Assembly: GCF_009604455.1 (NCBI RefSeq)
Contig: NZ_WEGL01000007.1
Coordinates: 434,001 to 498,000 of the forward strand
DNA length: 64,000 bases
DNA from: Streptomyces sp. RB17
GTDB lineage: Bacteria > Actinomycetota > Actinomycetes > Streptomycetales > Streptomycetaceae
Direction: 5' to 3'
The notes under the pieces were generated by a model, which had not been told where the DNA came from, did no database searches, and saw only the letters and a list, made by a program, of their open reading frames with translations. Shown one piece after another: positions 39,955-47,400 of the stretch. Numbering within the stretch: the stretch's first letter is position 1; every line of letters begins with the position of its first letter. The translations under genes and the position numbers were made by a program.

Positions 39955-40886
39955 CCACTCCGCGTGTGCTGGCCCTGCTGGAGCCACAGCTGGTCGATCA
40001 GCGCGTTGCACTGGTCGCCGGGCTGGCAGGAGATGGTGATCGTGTTGGAGCCCTTGTTCAGGGTGGGCCACACGTAGGTCGTGGTCCAGCCGTTGGCGTA
40101 GTCGCCGTCCTTGGCGTGCGCGTAGTTGTGCAGCGACAGCCCGGTGGCGAACGGCTTGCCGTTGATGCTGACCGTCATCTTCTGGTCCGGACCGGCCACG
40201 CTGAAGTGCGTGAACAGGGTGTAGACGCCGTCCGAGGGGACGTTGGCGACGGTCCAGGTGATCGAGGCGCCGACCGTGTTCAGGCCACCCACGTAGCTGC
40301 CGTCGGAGCTCTGGGCGCCCTTGACGTCCGAGGCCTTCGCCGCGCCGCCGGCCAGCTGAATGCCGCTGGCGGCCGCGTCGGTCTTCAGCTCACCGCTCCC
40401 CGCCGAGTTGCTGCCCGACGGGCTCGGGTTCTGGCTCTGGGACTGGGTCGGGGTGCCGCCCGCCTGGTTGTGGGTCTTGTTGTCGTCGTTGCCGTTGAGC
40501 ATCGCCACGCCGATGCCGATCACGACCGCGGCGACCACCGCGATCGCGCCGATCAGCAGGCCCCTGGTGTTCGGGCCGCGGCGGCCCGGTGCGGGCGGGG
40601 CGGAGCGGGGGGTGCTGGGCGGGGCGCCGCCGGGGAGGGTCTCGGGGGCCTGGTAGTAGGCGTTCGGCTGGGCGTAGGTGCCCTGCTGCTGCGGCACCCC
40701 CTGGCCGTAGGTCGCCTGCTGCTGGCCGTACTGGCGCTCGCCGACCGCGCGCACCCTGCTGACCGAGTTCGGGTAGCCGTAACCGCCGGACGGCGGCTGG
40801 GCGCCTCTGGCCTGGCCGTCGGCGTACAGATAGCCGAACGGGTCGTCGTCCTCGGGCGTGCTCGGGCCGTTTTCGCCGGGCGTCAT
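39951..40886 (-). CDS. Membrane-anchored protein with CBM-like beta-sandwich domain
   Basis: A 311-residue protein. Residues 1-105 are a cytoplasmic Gln/Pro/Tyr-rich tail, 110-132 a membrane helix (LLIGAIAVVAAVVIGIGVAML), then a Ser/Asn/Thr linker. The C-terminal 145 residues (GIQLAGGAAKASDVK... VGGLNTVGASITWTVANVPSDGVYTLFTHFSV... NTITISCQPGDQCNALIDQLWL) resemble carbohydrate-binding modules of family 6/35. It would display a sugar-binding domain outside the cell. Ligand unknown. Convergent with the PfkB kinase. Confidence 0.8.
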   Translation of the reverse strand: MTPGENGPSTPEDDDPFGYLYADGQARGAQPPSGGYGYPNSVSRVRAVGERQYGQQQATYGQGVPQQQGTYAQPNAYYQAPETLPGGAPPSTPRSAPPAPGRRGPNTRGLLIGAIAVVAAVVIGIGVAMLNGNDDNKTHNQAGGTPTQSQSQNPSPSGSNSAGSGELKTDAAASGIQLAGGAAKASDVKGAQSSDGSYVGGLNTVGASITWTVANVPSDGVYTLFTHFSVAGPDQKMTVSINGKPFATGLSLHNYAHAKDGDYANGWTTTYVWPTLNKGSNTITISCQPGDQCNALIDQLWLQQGQHTRSG

Positions 40887-41003
40887 CCCTAGGTCTCCTC
40901 AGCAGGTGCGGGTGGATGCGGTACAGGTCTGGAAAGGCGAGCCTACCCGCTCTCACCGACCCAAACGGGTGACTCGCACCGCATCGACTCGCTGACCTGG
41001 GGA

Positions 41004-42659
41004 TCAGCCGGCACGGCGGTGTTGTTTGGGACGAGATCGTTTCTCTACGTACATCCGCTCGTCAGCGGACTTCAACACTTCGTCCGCCGTCATGCCGCAG
41101 TGCGCCCACCCGATACCGAAGCTCGCGCCCACCCGGACGGCCCGGCCCTCGGCCCTGATCGGCTGGATGATCTCGTTGCGCAGCCGTACGGCGAGGTCCT
41201 GGGCGTCGGCCCGGCCCAGGCCGTCGGCGAGAATCACGAACTCGTCGCCGCCGAGGCGGGCCACCGTGTCGCCGTCGCGGACCCCGCGCGACAACCTGCG
41301 CGCCACCTCGATGAGCACCGCGTCGCCCGCGTTGTGCCCGAAGCGGTCGTTGATCGACTTGAAGCCGTCGAGGTCGCAGAAGAGCACCGCGAGGCCCTTG
41401 GTGCCGTCGTCGCGGCCGTCCTCGGGGGCGACGGTGTGGACGTGGTGGTCGAAGGCGTCGTACGCCTCCGTCCCCGGCCGGTAGTCGAAGCCGTGGGCCG
41501 CGGGGGCGTCGAAGGCGGGGTGGCTGTAGGCCGCGTCCAGGGACTCCAGCTCACCGGCGTGGGCCGGGCGCCGGCACAACCGGGCCGCGAGGCGTGCGCG
41601 CAGTTCGGCGGAGTTCGGCAGGCCGGTGAGCGAGTCGTGGGAGGCGCGGTGGGCGAGCTGCAGCTCGCGCCGCTTGCGTTCCTCTATGTCCTCGACGTGA
41701 GTGAGGAGGAAGCGGGGGCCGTCGGCGGCGTCCGCGACGACACTGTTGCGCAGGCTCACCCAGACGTAGGAGCCATCGCGGCGGCCCAGGCGGAGTTCCG
41801 CGCGGCCGCCCTCCGCCGAGGTCCGCAGCAGCGTGCCGATGTCCTCGGGGTGGACCAGGTCGGAGAAGGAGTAGCGGCGCATCGCGGAGGCCGGGCGGCC
41901 CAGCAGGCGGCACAGGGCGTCGTTGGTGCGCAGGATGCGGCCGTGCTGGTCGCCGCCCATCTCGGCGATGGCCATGCCGGACGGGGCGTACTCGAACGCC
42001 TGCCTGAAGCTTTCCTCACTCGCCCGCAGCGCCTGCTGCTCGCGCTCCAGGCGGACCAGGGCGCGCTGCATGTTGGCACGTAGACGCGCGTTGCTGATCG
42101 CGATGGCGGCCTGGAAGGCGTACATCTGCAGGGCCTCGCGGCCCCAGGCGCCGGGGTGGCGGCCGTTGCGCGGCCGGTCGACGGAGACGACCCCGAGCAG
42201 CTCGCCGCAGGAACCGCCCTGCACGCCCGGTGTGTACATGGGGGCGAAGAGGCGGTCGGAGGGGTGCCACTCGTCCTCGAAGCGGGGTGCGGGCCCGTCC
42301 GTGAACCACTGGGGTACGTCGTCGTCGTCCAGCACCCAGCCCTCGGTGTGCGGTATGAAGACCAGGTCGCCCCAGCGCTCGCCCATGTTCAGCCGCCGGT
42401 CCCAGGACTCGCGGGAGCCGACCCGGCCGGTGATCAGGGCCTCGGCGGCGGAGTTCCCGGAGAACGCGGCGACGACGAGATCGCCGTCCGGACGTACGAG
42501 GTTCACGCACGCCATCTCGTACCCGAGGGCTTGTACGACGCCGTCGGCGACCGTCTGCAGCGTGTCGGCCAGGCTGCGTGCCGTGTTCATGTCGGCCATG
42601 ACCTGGTGCAGCTGCCGCAGGGACGCAAGGCGGACATACGGCTCCGACTCGGTCTCCAT
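41004..42659 (-). CDS. cdgB: GAF-PAS-GGDEF diguanylate cyclase, CdgB-like
   Basis: A 551-residue cytoplasmic signalling protein. A GAF domain (residues 10-195), a short coiled-coil, a PAS domain (about 215-335; SFRQAFEYAPSGMAIAEMGG) and an active-looking GGDEF domain follow in order; RLGGDEFVILADG near residue 470 is intact, with DLDGFKSINDRFGHNAGD as the nucleotide and metal region. No EAL domain is present, so it should make c-di-GMP. The layout and locus match S. coelicolor CdgB, which influences development and is a known BldD target. Candidate BldD and CRP sites lie upstream. Confidence 0.92.
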   Translation of the reverse strand: METESEPYVRLASLRQLHQVMADMNTARSLADTLQTVADGVVQALGYEMACVNLVRPDGDLVVAAFSGNSAAEALITGRVGSRESWDRRLNMGERWGDLVFIPHTEGWVLDDDDVPQWFTDGPAPRFEDEWHPSDRLFAPMYTPGVQGGSCGELLGVVSVDRPRNGRHPGAWGREALQMYAFQAAIAISNARLRANMQRALVRLEREQQALRASEESFRQAFEYAPSGMAIAEMGGDQHGRILRTNDALCRLLGRPASAMRRYSFSDLVHPEDIGTLLRTSAEGGRAELRLGRRDGSYVWVSLRNSVVADAADGPRFLLTHVEDIEERKRRELQLAHRASHDSLTGLPNSAELRARLAARLCRRPAHAGELESLDAAYSHPAFDAPAAHGFDYRPGTEAYDAFDHHVHTVAPEDGRDDGTKGLAVLFCDLDGFKSINDRFGHNAGDAVLIEVARRLSRGVRDGDTVARLGGDEFVILADGLGRADAQDLAVRLRNEIIQPIRAEGRAVRVGASFGIGWAHCGMTADEVLKSADERMYVEKRSRPKQHRRAG

Positions 42660-42779
42660 GCTCGCCCTCCCCCCGAGACCTCGCAGCGAATCAAGGGTTG
42701 TGTTCGGCGCTTCTTAAGGGTGCCTCTTACGGTGCGTTCCAGCTTCCCCGCCACTGAATCACAGCGCGCTGCTCACTCG

Positions 42780-42794
42780 GTACACAGGGTCAAC
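42780..42794. promoter_or_regulatory. BldD-box-like site upstream of cdgB
   Basis: GTACACAGGGTCA (42780-42792) fits the BldD consensus TnACnC(A/T)GnGTnA at all fixed positions but the first. BldD with c-di-GMP represses developmental genes, and cdgB is an established BldD target in S. coelicolor. It is about 127 bp upstream of the cdgB ATG. Confidence 0.6.
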
Positions 42795-42807
42795 AATTCC
42801 TGGCCCT

Positions 42808-42823
42808 TGTGACTCAAGTCACA
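42808..42823. promoter_or_regulatory. CRP/FNR-type palindrome upstream of cdgB
   Basis: TGTGACTCAAGTCACA is an exact TGTGA-N6-TCACA site with seven-base perfect arms. Streptomyces Crp binds sites of this class. It lies about 155 bp upstream of the cdgB start and 180 bp from the divergent gene, 15 bp from the BldD-like box. Confidence 0.65.
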
Positions 42824-42994
42824 GCCAAACATGAACAATTGAGTGGGGTTTCTGTGTTTCCGCGTGCGTTTACTGAACGCAAGCTTTTGGGGTCTGTTCA
42901 CACGACGTACACAGCGGTCCTCCGTTGGTCCTAGGACCCGGCTCGGGCCAGGGCCCGATGCGGCCCGTGCAGGGCGGAGACTAGCGTTTCGGGC

Positions 42995-43564
42995 GTGCTG
43001 AAGACTGCCTCACCCACCGCCGCCGCTTCCGGGCATGCTGAGGGGGTGAGCAACGACGAGTTCCGGGCCGCCATGTCCCGGCTGGCCGCCGGAGTGGTCC
43101 TGGTGACCGCGCAGGAGCCGCCGCTGGACCCGGACGACCTGGACGCGCCGGGCATGGAGGACGTCGGCATGACCGCCACCGCCTTCATGTCCGTCTCCCT
43201 CGACCCGCCGCTGGTCCTGGTGAGCCTGCGTACGGGCTCCCGCATGGACGACCTGCTCGACGAACAGCCCCTGTGGGCGGTGTCGGTCCTCACCGAGAGC
43301 CAGCGGCACGTCGCGGGTCGCTTCGCCATGAAGGGCCGCATCAGCGACCGTCTGCTCTTCGAGGACATCCCCTACGTCCGCGGCGAGGCCACCGGCGCCC
43401 CGTTGGTGGGCGGCGCGCTGGCCACCCTCGAGTGCCGCACCGAACAGCGGGTGACGGCCGGCGACCACACCCTCGTCATCGGCCGCGTCCTGACCGCGCA
43501 GGTACCGAGCGCGGCGGGCGGGCCGCTGCTGTACTTCCGGGGCCGGTACCGGCAGTTGGGCTGA
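42995..43564 (+). CDS. Flavin reductase family protein
   Basis: A 189-residue FMN-binding split-barrel protein: EFRAAMSRLAAGVVLVTA, MTATAFMSVSLDPPLVLVSLRTGSRMDDLL, FAVSVL-like WAVSVLTESQRHVAGRFAMKG, and GDHTLVIGRVLTAQV near the end. Members reduce flavin with NAD(P)H, usually for a monooxygenase, but no monooxygenase is adjacent. I give GTG 42995; GTG 43046 (VSNDEFRAAM) would remove 17 residues and has GAGGGGG directly before it. Divergent from cdgB. Confidence 0.85.
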   Translation: MLKTASPTAAASGHAEGVSNDEFRAAMSRLAAGVVLVTAQEPPLDPDDLDAPGMEDVGMTATAFMSVSLDPPLVLVSLRTGSRMDDLLDEQPLWAVSVLTESQRHVAGRFAMKGRISDRLLFEDIPYVRGEATGAPLVGGALATLECRTEQRVTAGDHTLVIGRVLTAQVPSAAGGPLLYFRGRYRQLG

Positions 43565-43614
43565 GCGCCGATAATGCGTGGCTCGGAGGGGATCTGCCTT
43601 CCTACGCTGCGCGG

Positions 43615-44073
43615 ATGACCCCTCGTCTGGAAGAACTCACCCCCGCGAACTTCGACGCCGCGATCGGCCTGCGCATCCGCCCCGACCAGGAACACGCGGT
43701 CGAGCCGGTCGTGCAGTCCCTGGCCGAGGCGTACGTCCACCCCGCCGGCGTGGCCTGGCCCCGGCTGATCGTGGACGGTGACCGGCCGGTCGGGTTCCTG
43801 ATGGCCTTCCTCGACATCGACTGGCGCGGCGACGGCAGCGTGCGCCGTTCGGGCCTGTGGCGCCTCAACATCGCCGCCGAGGAACAGGGCCGCGGGTACG
43901 GCAGGTTCGCCGTCGGCTCCGTCGCCGACCTGATCCGCCGCCGGGGCGGCAGGGAACTGTACGTCACCTGGCACCCCGGCCCGGACGGCCCCGAGGAGTT
44001 CTATCTGCGGCTGGGCTTCCTCAAGAACGGGGAGACCAGCGGGGGGCAGACGGTGGGGGTGCTGGCGCTGTAG
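43615..44073 (+). CDS. GNAT-family N-acetyltransferase
   Basis: A 152-residue single-domain acetyltransferase. RLIVDGDRPVGFLMAFLDIDW precedes motif A, WRLNIAAEEQGRGYGRFAVGSVADLIRRRGGRELYVTWHPG, which has the Q/RxxGxG/A pyrophosphate loop as EQGRGYG. PEEFYLRLGFLKNGE is motif B. The family overlaps with spermine/spermidine acetyltransferase-like enzymes, but the substrate is unknown. It follows the flavin reductase gene by 50 bp on the same strand and converges on the ECF sigma gene. Confidence 0.85.
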   Translation: MTPRLEELTPANFDAAIGLRIRPDQEHAVEPVVQSLAEAYVHPAGVAWPRLIVDGDRPVGFLMAFLDIDWRGDGSVRRSGLWRLNIAAEEQGRGYGRFAVGSVADLIRRRGGRELYVTWHPGPDGPEEFYLRLGFLKNGETSGGQTVGVLAL

Positions 44074-44101
44074 TCGTCCTTCGCAGGCGCGGGCGGCTGC
44101 G

Positions 44102-44962
44102 CTACACCGGCTCGATCGTCAGCTCCGACAGGTCGTCCGGATGCGTCAGGATGTCGATGGCCGTGATGCGGTCGGCGACGAAGGTGAACGTCAGGACACG
44201 CTCGACGCGGCCCTCGGCGTACACGACCAGGCCCGTCGCGCCGTCGACCAGCGCGGGACGCGCCACGCGGGCCAGATGGGCGAAGCTCTTCGCGCCGGAG
44301 GCGACCCCCACCGCACCGGCGGTCACGCCCGCCTCGCCGCGCGCCACCACCTCCGGGTCGAGCACCTCCAGCAGGCCGTCGAAGTCCCCCTCCCGCGCGG
44401 CCGCCAGGAACGCGTCGACCACCTCCCGCTGCCGCAGCAGGTCGGCCTCCGGCGCCTCCGCGCCCCGCACCCGGCGCCGGGCCCGGCTGGCCAGTTGCCG
44501 CGCGGCGGCCGGGCTGCGCCCGAGGATGCCGCCGACCTCCTCGAACGGCACCCCGAACAGATCGTGCAGCACGAACGCCAGCCGCTCGGCCGGCGAGAGC
44601 GTGTCGAGGACGACCAGGAGCGCCAGCCCGACCGAGTCCGCGAGCACGGCGTCCTGCGCGGGGTCCGGCTCGGCGGAGGCCCCGGGATGCCAGGTGTCCA
44701 GGGGCTCCTCGCCGCGCGAGCGGCGGGAGCGGAGCATGTCGAGGCAGACCCGGCCGACGACGGTCGTCAGCCAGCCCCCGAGGTTGTCCACCCCATGCGT
44801 GTCGGCCCGGCTCAGCCGGAACCACGACTCCTGCACCGCGTCCTCGGCCTCCGCGGCCGAGCCCAGCATCCGGTAGGCGACGGCCCGCAGATGCCCCCGG
44901 TACGCCTCGAATCGCTCGGCGAGAAACGCGTCGTCGCGGTGCTGCTGCTCGTTGTCACTCAT
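44102..44962 (-). CDS. ECF41-type sigma factor (SigJ-like) with SnoaL-like C-terminal domain
   Basis: A 286-residue sigma factor. Region 2: ERFEAYRGHLRAVAYRMLGSAAEAEDAVQESWFRLSRADT. Region 4: LDTLSPAERLAFVLHDLFGVPFEEVGGILGRSPAAARQLASRARRRVR. The extra 100 residues (VVDAFLAAAREGDFDGLLEVLDPEVVARG...) form an NTF2/SnoaL-like domain, which in ECF41 factors regulates activity in place of an anti-sigma factor. ECF41 genes usually sit beside a carboxymuconolactone decarboxylase or oxidoreductase; none is obvious here apart from the flavin reductase 540 bp away. Confidence 0.9.
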   Translation of the reverse strand: MSDNEQQHRDDAFLAERFEAYRGHLRAVAYRMLGSAAEAEDAVQESWFRLSRADTHGVDNLGGWLTTVVGRVCLDMLRSRRSRGEEPLDTWHPGASAEPDPAQDAVLADSVGLALLVVLDTLSPAERLAFVLHDLFGVPFEEVGGILGRSPAAARQLASRARRRVRGAEAPEADLLRQREVVDAFLAAAREGDFDGLLEVLDPEVVARGEAGVTAGAVGVASGAKSFAHLARVARPALVDGATGLVVYAEGRVERVLTFTFVADRITAIDILTHPDDLSELTIEPV

Positions 44963-45128
44963 CGGGGTGCCCGGCCTCTCCGTCGCGCTGGTGGTCCGCT
45001 GCCTCACTGACGAACGGCAGGCCCCGGATGTGACGGCGCACCCGCGCGCGGCGACCGTACGGGTGACGGGCGCCGCCCGGCCTCGCCGCGCCCCCTGCCC
45101 GCCGGGTTCACGCGCCGGCCCACCGGAC

Positions 45129-45557
45129 TCACGCCCAGTCCCGGCCCGAGCGGCCCCGCTTCCTCTCCGAGCGCTGCTTCTTCTCCCGCAGCCGGCGTTC
45201 GTTGATGCCGCGCGGGATCCGGGTCGGTCTGCGCGGCTTGGGCGGGGGCGCGCTGGCCTCCGCGAGGAGGGCGGCGAGGCGTACGGCGGCGGCCTCGCGG
45301 TTGCGCCACTGGGAGCGGTGCTCGGACGCCCGTACGGTCACCACGCCGTCGACGAGCCGGCCCGCGAGCCGCTCCAGCGCCCGCTCCTTCCAGACCGCCG
45401 GCAGCGCCTCGGTGCGGGCGAGGTCGAAGCGCAGCTCCACCTGCGAGTCCGTTGTGTTGACGTGCTGGCCGCCGGGCCCGGACGACCTGGAGAAACGCCA
45501 CATCAACTCGGCCTCGGGAAGCGAGACGGAGCCACGAACGACGTAGGGACCGGACAT
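45129..45557 (-). CDS. arfB: ArfB-type peptidyl-tRNA hydrolase (ribosome rescue)
   Basis: A 142-residue class-I release-factor-like protein. VSLPEAELMWRFSRSSGPGGQHVNTTDSQVELRFDL contains the catalytic GGQ, and the basic tail RIPRGINERRLREKKQRSERKRGRSGRDWA is the ribosome-channel-binding tail of ArfB/YaeJ. It should release peptides from ribosomes stalled without a stop codon. ATG 45557 is preferred to 45566. An unusually good intrinsic-type terminator on the same strand lies 67 bp upstream of the start. Confidence 0.92.
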   Translation of the reverse strand: MSGPYVVRGSVSLPEAELMWRFSRSSGPGGQHVNTTDSQVELRFDLARTEALPAVWKERALERLAGRLVDGVVTVRASEHRSQWRNREAAAVRLAALLAEASAPPPKPRRPTRIPRGINERRLREKKQRSERKRGRSGRDWA

Positions 45558-45623
45558 GCGTTCCATGTTCCCGGTCGCGCCGGGCCCACGTCACCTGGAT
45601 TTCCGACTTGGTAAAAAAGGTAA

Positions 45624-45649
45624 AGGGGTCCGGAACCGACAGGACCCCT
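45624..45649 (-). terminator. Intrinsic terminator with T-run, antisense to the terD leader
   Basis: AGGGGTCC (45624-45631) and GGACCCCT (45642-45649). Read on the minus strand, the stem is followed by TTACCTTTTTTACC, a real T-tract and rare in this genome. No annotated minus-strand gene ends just before it. It could stop antisense transcription from terD or act as an attenuator in an arfB leader. Confidence 0.6.
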
Positions 45650-45722
45650 CTGGACGTTCTCCCCGGTGACGGTAGCTTCAACGGCACTGCACCACACATA
45701 TCCAACGGAAGGGACTCCCAAC

Positions 45723-46298
45723 ATGGCTGTAAGCCTGTCCAAGGGTGGCAACGTCTCGCTCACCAAGGAGGCTCCGGGCCTGACCGCCGTCACCGTGGGC
45801 CTCGGCTGGGACGTCCGCACCACCACCGGCACGGACTTCGACCTGGACGCCTCCGCCATCGCGGTCAACGGCCAGGGCAAGGTCTACTCGGACGCGCACT
45901 TCGTCTTCTTCAACAACAAGCAGACCCCGGACAACACCATCGTCCACACCGGTGACAACCGCACCGGCGAGGGCGCCGGCGACGACGAGGCGATCAACGT
46001 CAACCTGGCCGCGCTCCCGGCCGACATCGACAAGGTCGTCTTCCCGGTCTCCATCTACGACGCCGAGAACCGCGGCCAGAACTTCGGCCAGGTCCGTAAC
46101 GCGTACATCCGCATCGTCAACCAGGCCGGCGGCGCCGAGATCGCCCGCTACGACCTCTCCGAGGACGCCGCCACCGAGACGGCCATGGTCTTCGGCGAGC
46201 TGTACCGCAACGGCGCTGAGTGGAAGTTCCGCGCGGTGGGCCAGGGTTACGCCTCGGGCCTGGTCGGCATCGCCCAGGACTTCGGTGTGAATGTCTGA
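45723..46298 (+). CDS. terD: TerD-family calcium-binding stress protein
   Basis: A 191-residue TerD protein. VSLSKGGNVSLTKEAPGLTAVTVGLGWDVRTTTGTDFDLDASAI is the family start, HTGDNRTGEGAGDDEAINVNLAALP holds the acidic calcium sites, and FAQVRNAYIRI-like FGQVRNAYIRIVN and ELYRNGAEWKFRAVGQGYASGL complete the fold. TerD proteins are linked to tellurite resistance and, in Streptomyces, to calcium signalling and development. This one stands alone without terABCE. Confidence 0.94.
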   Translation: MAVSLSKGGNVSLTKEAPGLTAVTVGLGWDVRTTTGTDFDLDASAIAVNGQGKVYSDAHFVFFNNKQTPDNTIVHTGDNRTGEGAGDDEAINVNLAALPADIDKVVFPVSIYDAENRGQNFGQVRNAYIRIVNQAGGAEIARYDLSEDAATETAMVFGELYRNGAEWKFRAVGQGYASGLVGIAQDFGVNV

Positions 46299-46404
46299 CA
46301 CCCGGTCACAGCGAGCGGAGGCCCCGGGCGCGGACGCGGCTCAGGGCTTCCGCCGCCGGGAAAATCCCGTGGAGGGCGACCGGCCCGCGGGATAGCGTGC
46401 CCCC

Positions 46405-47373
46405 GTGATCCTCGAGCCCCTCTGCCCCGGCCAGGACATCCCGGCCGCGCTGCTGACCGAACTCACCGCGCTCTACGCGTCCAACCGCGAGTTCCACCGG
46501 CTCAGCGGCGACTTCCCGGACCCGGACGACGTGCGTCCCGAGCAGGTCGCGGCCACCCTGGCGGAGGACCTGGCCGTGCCGGGCGCCGAGGTGCTGCTCG
46601 CCCGCACGGAGGAGGGACAGCTCGTCGGACTCGCGGGCACGCTCGCCCACCATCCCCAACCCGTCGACCCGGACCCGTGGATCGGGCTGCTGATGGTGGA
46701 CGCGGCCGTGCACGGCAAGGGGTACGGCCGCACCCTCGCCCACCTCGTCGAGGACCGCTTCCGCGCCCAGGGCCGCCGCAGCGCCGTACGGCTCGCGGTA
46801 CTGGAGAACAACCCGAAGGCCCTGGCCTTCTGGACCACCCTCGGCTACGAGGTGATCGACCACCGCCCCGACCGCGCCCTCGGCCGCCCCTGCGCGGTGC
46901 TGCGCAAGGTGCTGGGCGAGGCGTCCCGCACACCGAGGAAGGCGGCCCGGATCGCCGTGGTGGACCCGGACGGCGCGGTGCTTCTCTTCCGGTACGACAA
47001 CGTCGAGGTCGGCGTCCACTGGGCGCTGCCCGGCGGCGGCCTGGAGCCCGGCGAGTCCCCGGGCGAGGGCGCCCTGCGGGAGCTGGCCGAGGAGACCGGC
47101 TGGACCGACCTCGAGCCGGGCCCGCTGCTGTGCACCTGGGAACACGACTTCACGCACACGGGCACCCGGGTCCGCCAGCACGAGCACGTCTACGCCGCCC
47201 GTGGCCCGCGCCGCGACCCGGCCGGCCCCCACCTCGCCGCCGCGCACACCGCGGACGGCATCCTCACCTGGCGCTGGTGGACGCGACGGGAACTGTCCGA
47301 GGCACCCGAGCCGGTGTGGCCGCCGGGGCTCGCGGGGCTGCTGGACGCGTGGGACAGCTCCGGGGTGCCGTAA
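46405..47373 (+). CDS. GNAT acetyltransferase / Nudix hydrolase fusion
   Basis: A 322-residue two-domain protein. Residues 1-165 are GNAT-like: IGLLMVDAAVHGKGYGRTLAHLVEDRF is motif A and VLENNPKALAFWTTLGYEVID motif B. Residues 175-322 are Nudix, with an exact Nudix box GGGLEPGESPGEGALRELAE followed by ETGW. The upstream residues ARIAVVDPDGAVLLFRY start the hydrolase fold. Both substrates are unknown; the fusion suggests linked acylation and pyrophosphate cleavage on related small molecules. GTG 46405 is used. Confidence 0.88.
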   Translation: MILEPLCPGQDIPAALLTELTALYASNREFHRLSGDFPDPDDVRPEQVAATLAEDLAVPGAEVLLARTEEGQLVGLAGTLAHHPQPVDPDPWIGLLMVDAAVHGKGYGRTLAHLVEDRFRAQGRRSAVRLAVLENNPKALAFWTTLGYEVIDHRPDRALGRPCAVLRKVLGEASRTPRKAARIAVVDPDGAVLLFRYDNVEVGVHWALPGGGLEPGESPGEGALRELAEETGWTDLEPGPLLCTWEHDFTHTGTRVRQHEHVYAARGPRRDPAGPHLAAAHTADGILTWRWWTRRELSEAPEPVWPPGLAGLLDAWDSSGVP

Positions 47374-47400
47374 CCCGTCACGGGTGGACCGGCTTCCCCG

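Larger units (their letters stand above)
42660..42994. promoter_or_regulatory. 335-bp divergent regulatory region of cdgB and the flavin reductase gene
   Basis: No gene is supported here. The region is relatively AT-rich (42690-42900) and contains a CRP-type palindrome and a BldD-like box described separately, plus ACACAGCGGT near 42910 that is a weaker relative. I cannot fix promoter hexamers with confidence. Confidence 0.6.

Noticed and set aside
42808..42823. TGTGACTCAAGTCACA as a second BldD box
   Set aside because: The spacing between TGAC and GTCA is four, not five as in the BldD consensus; it fits the CRP class exactly.
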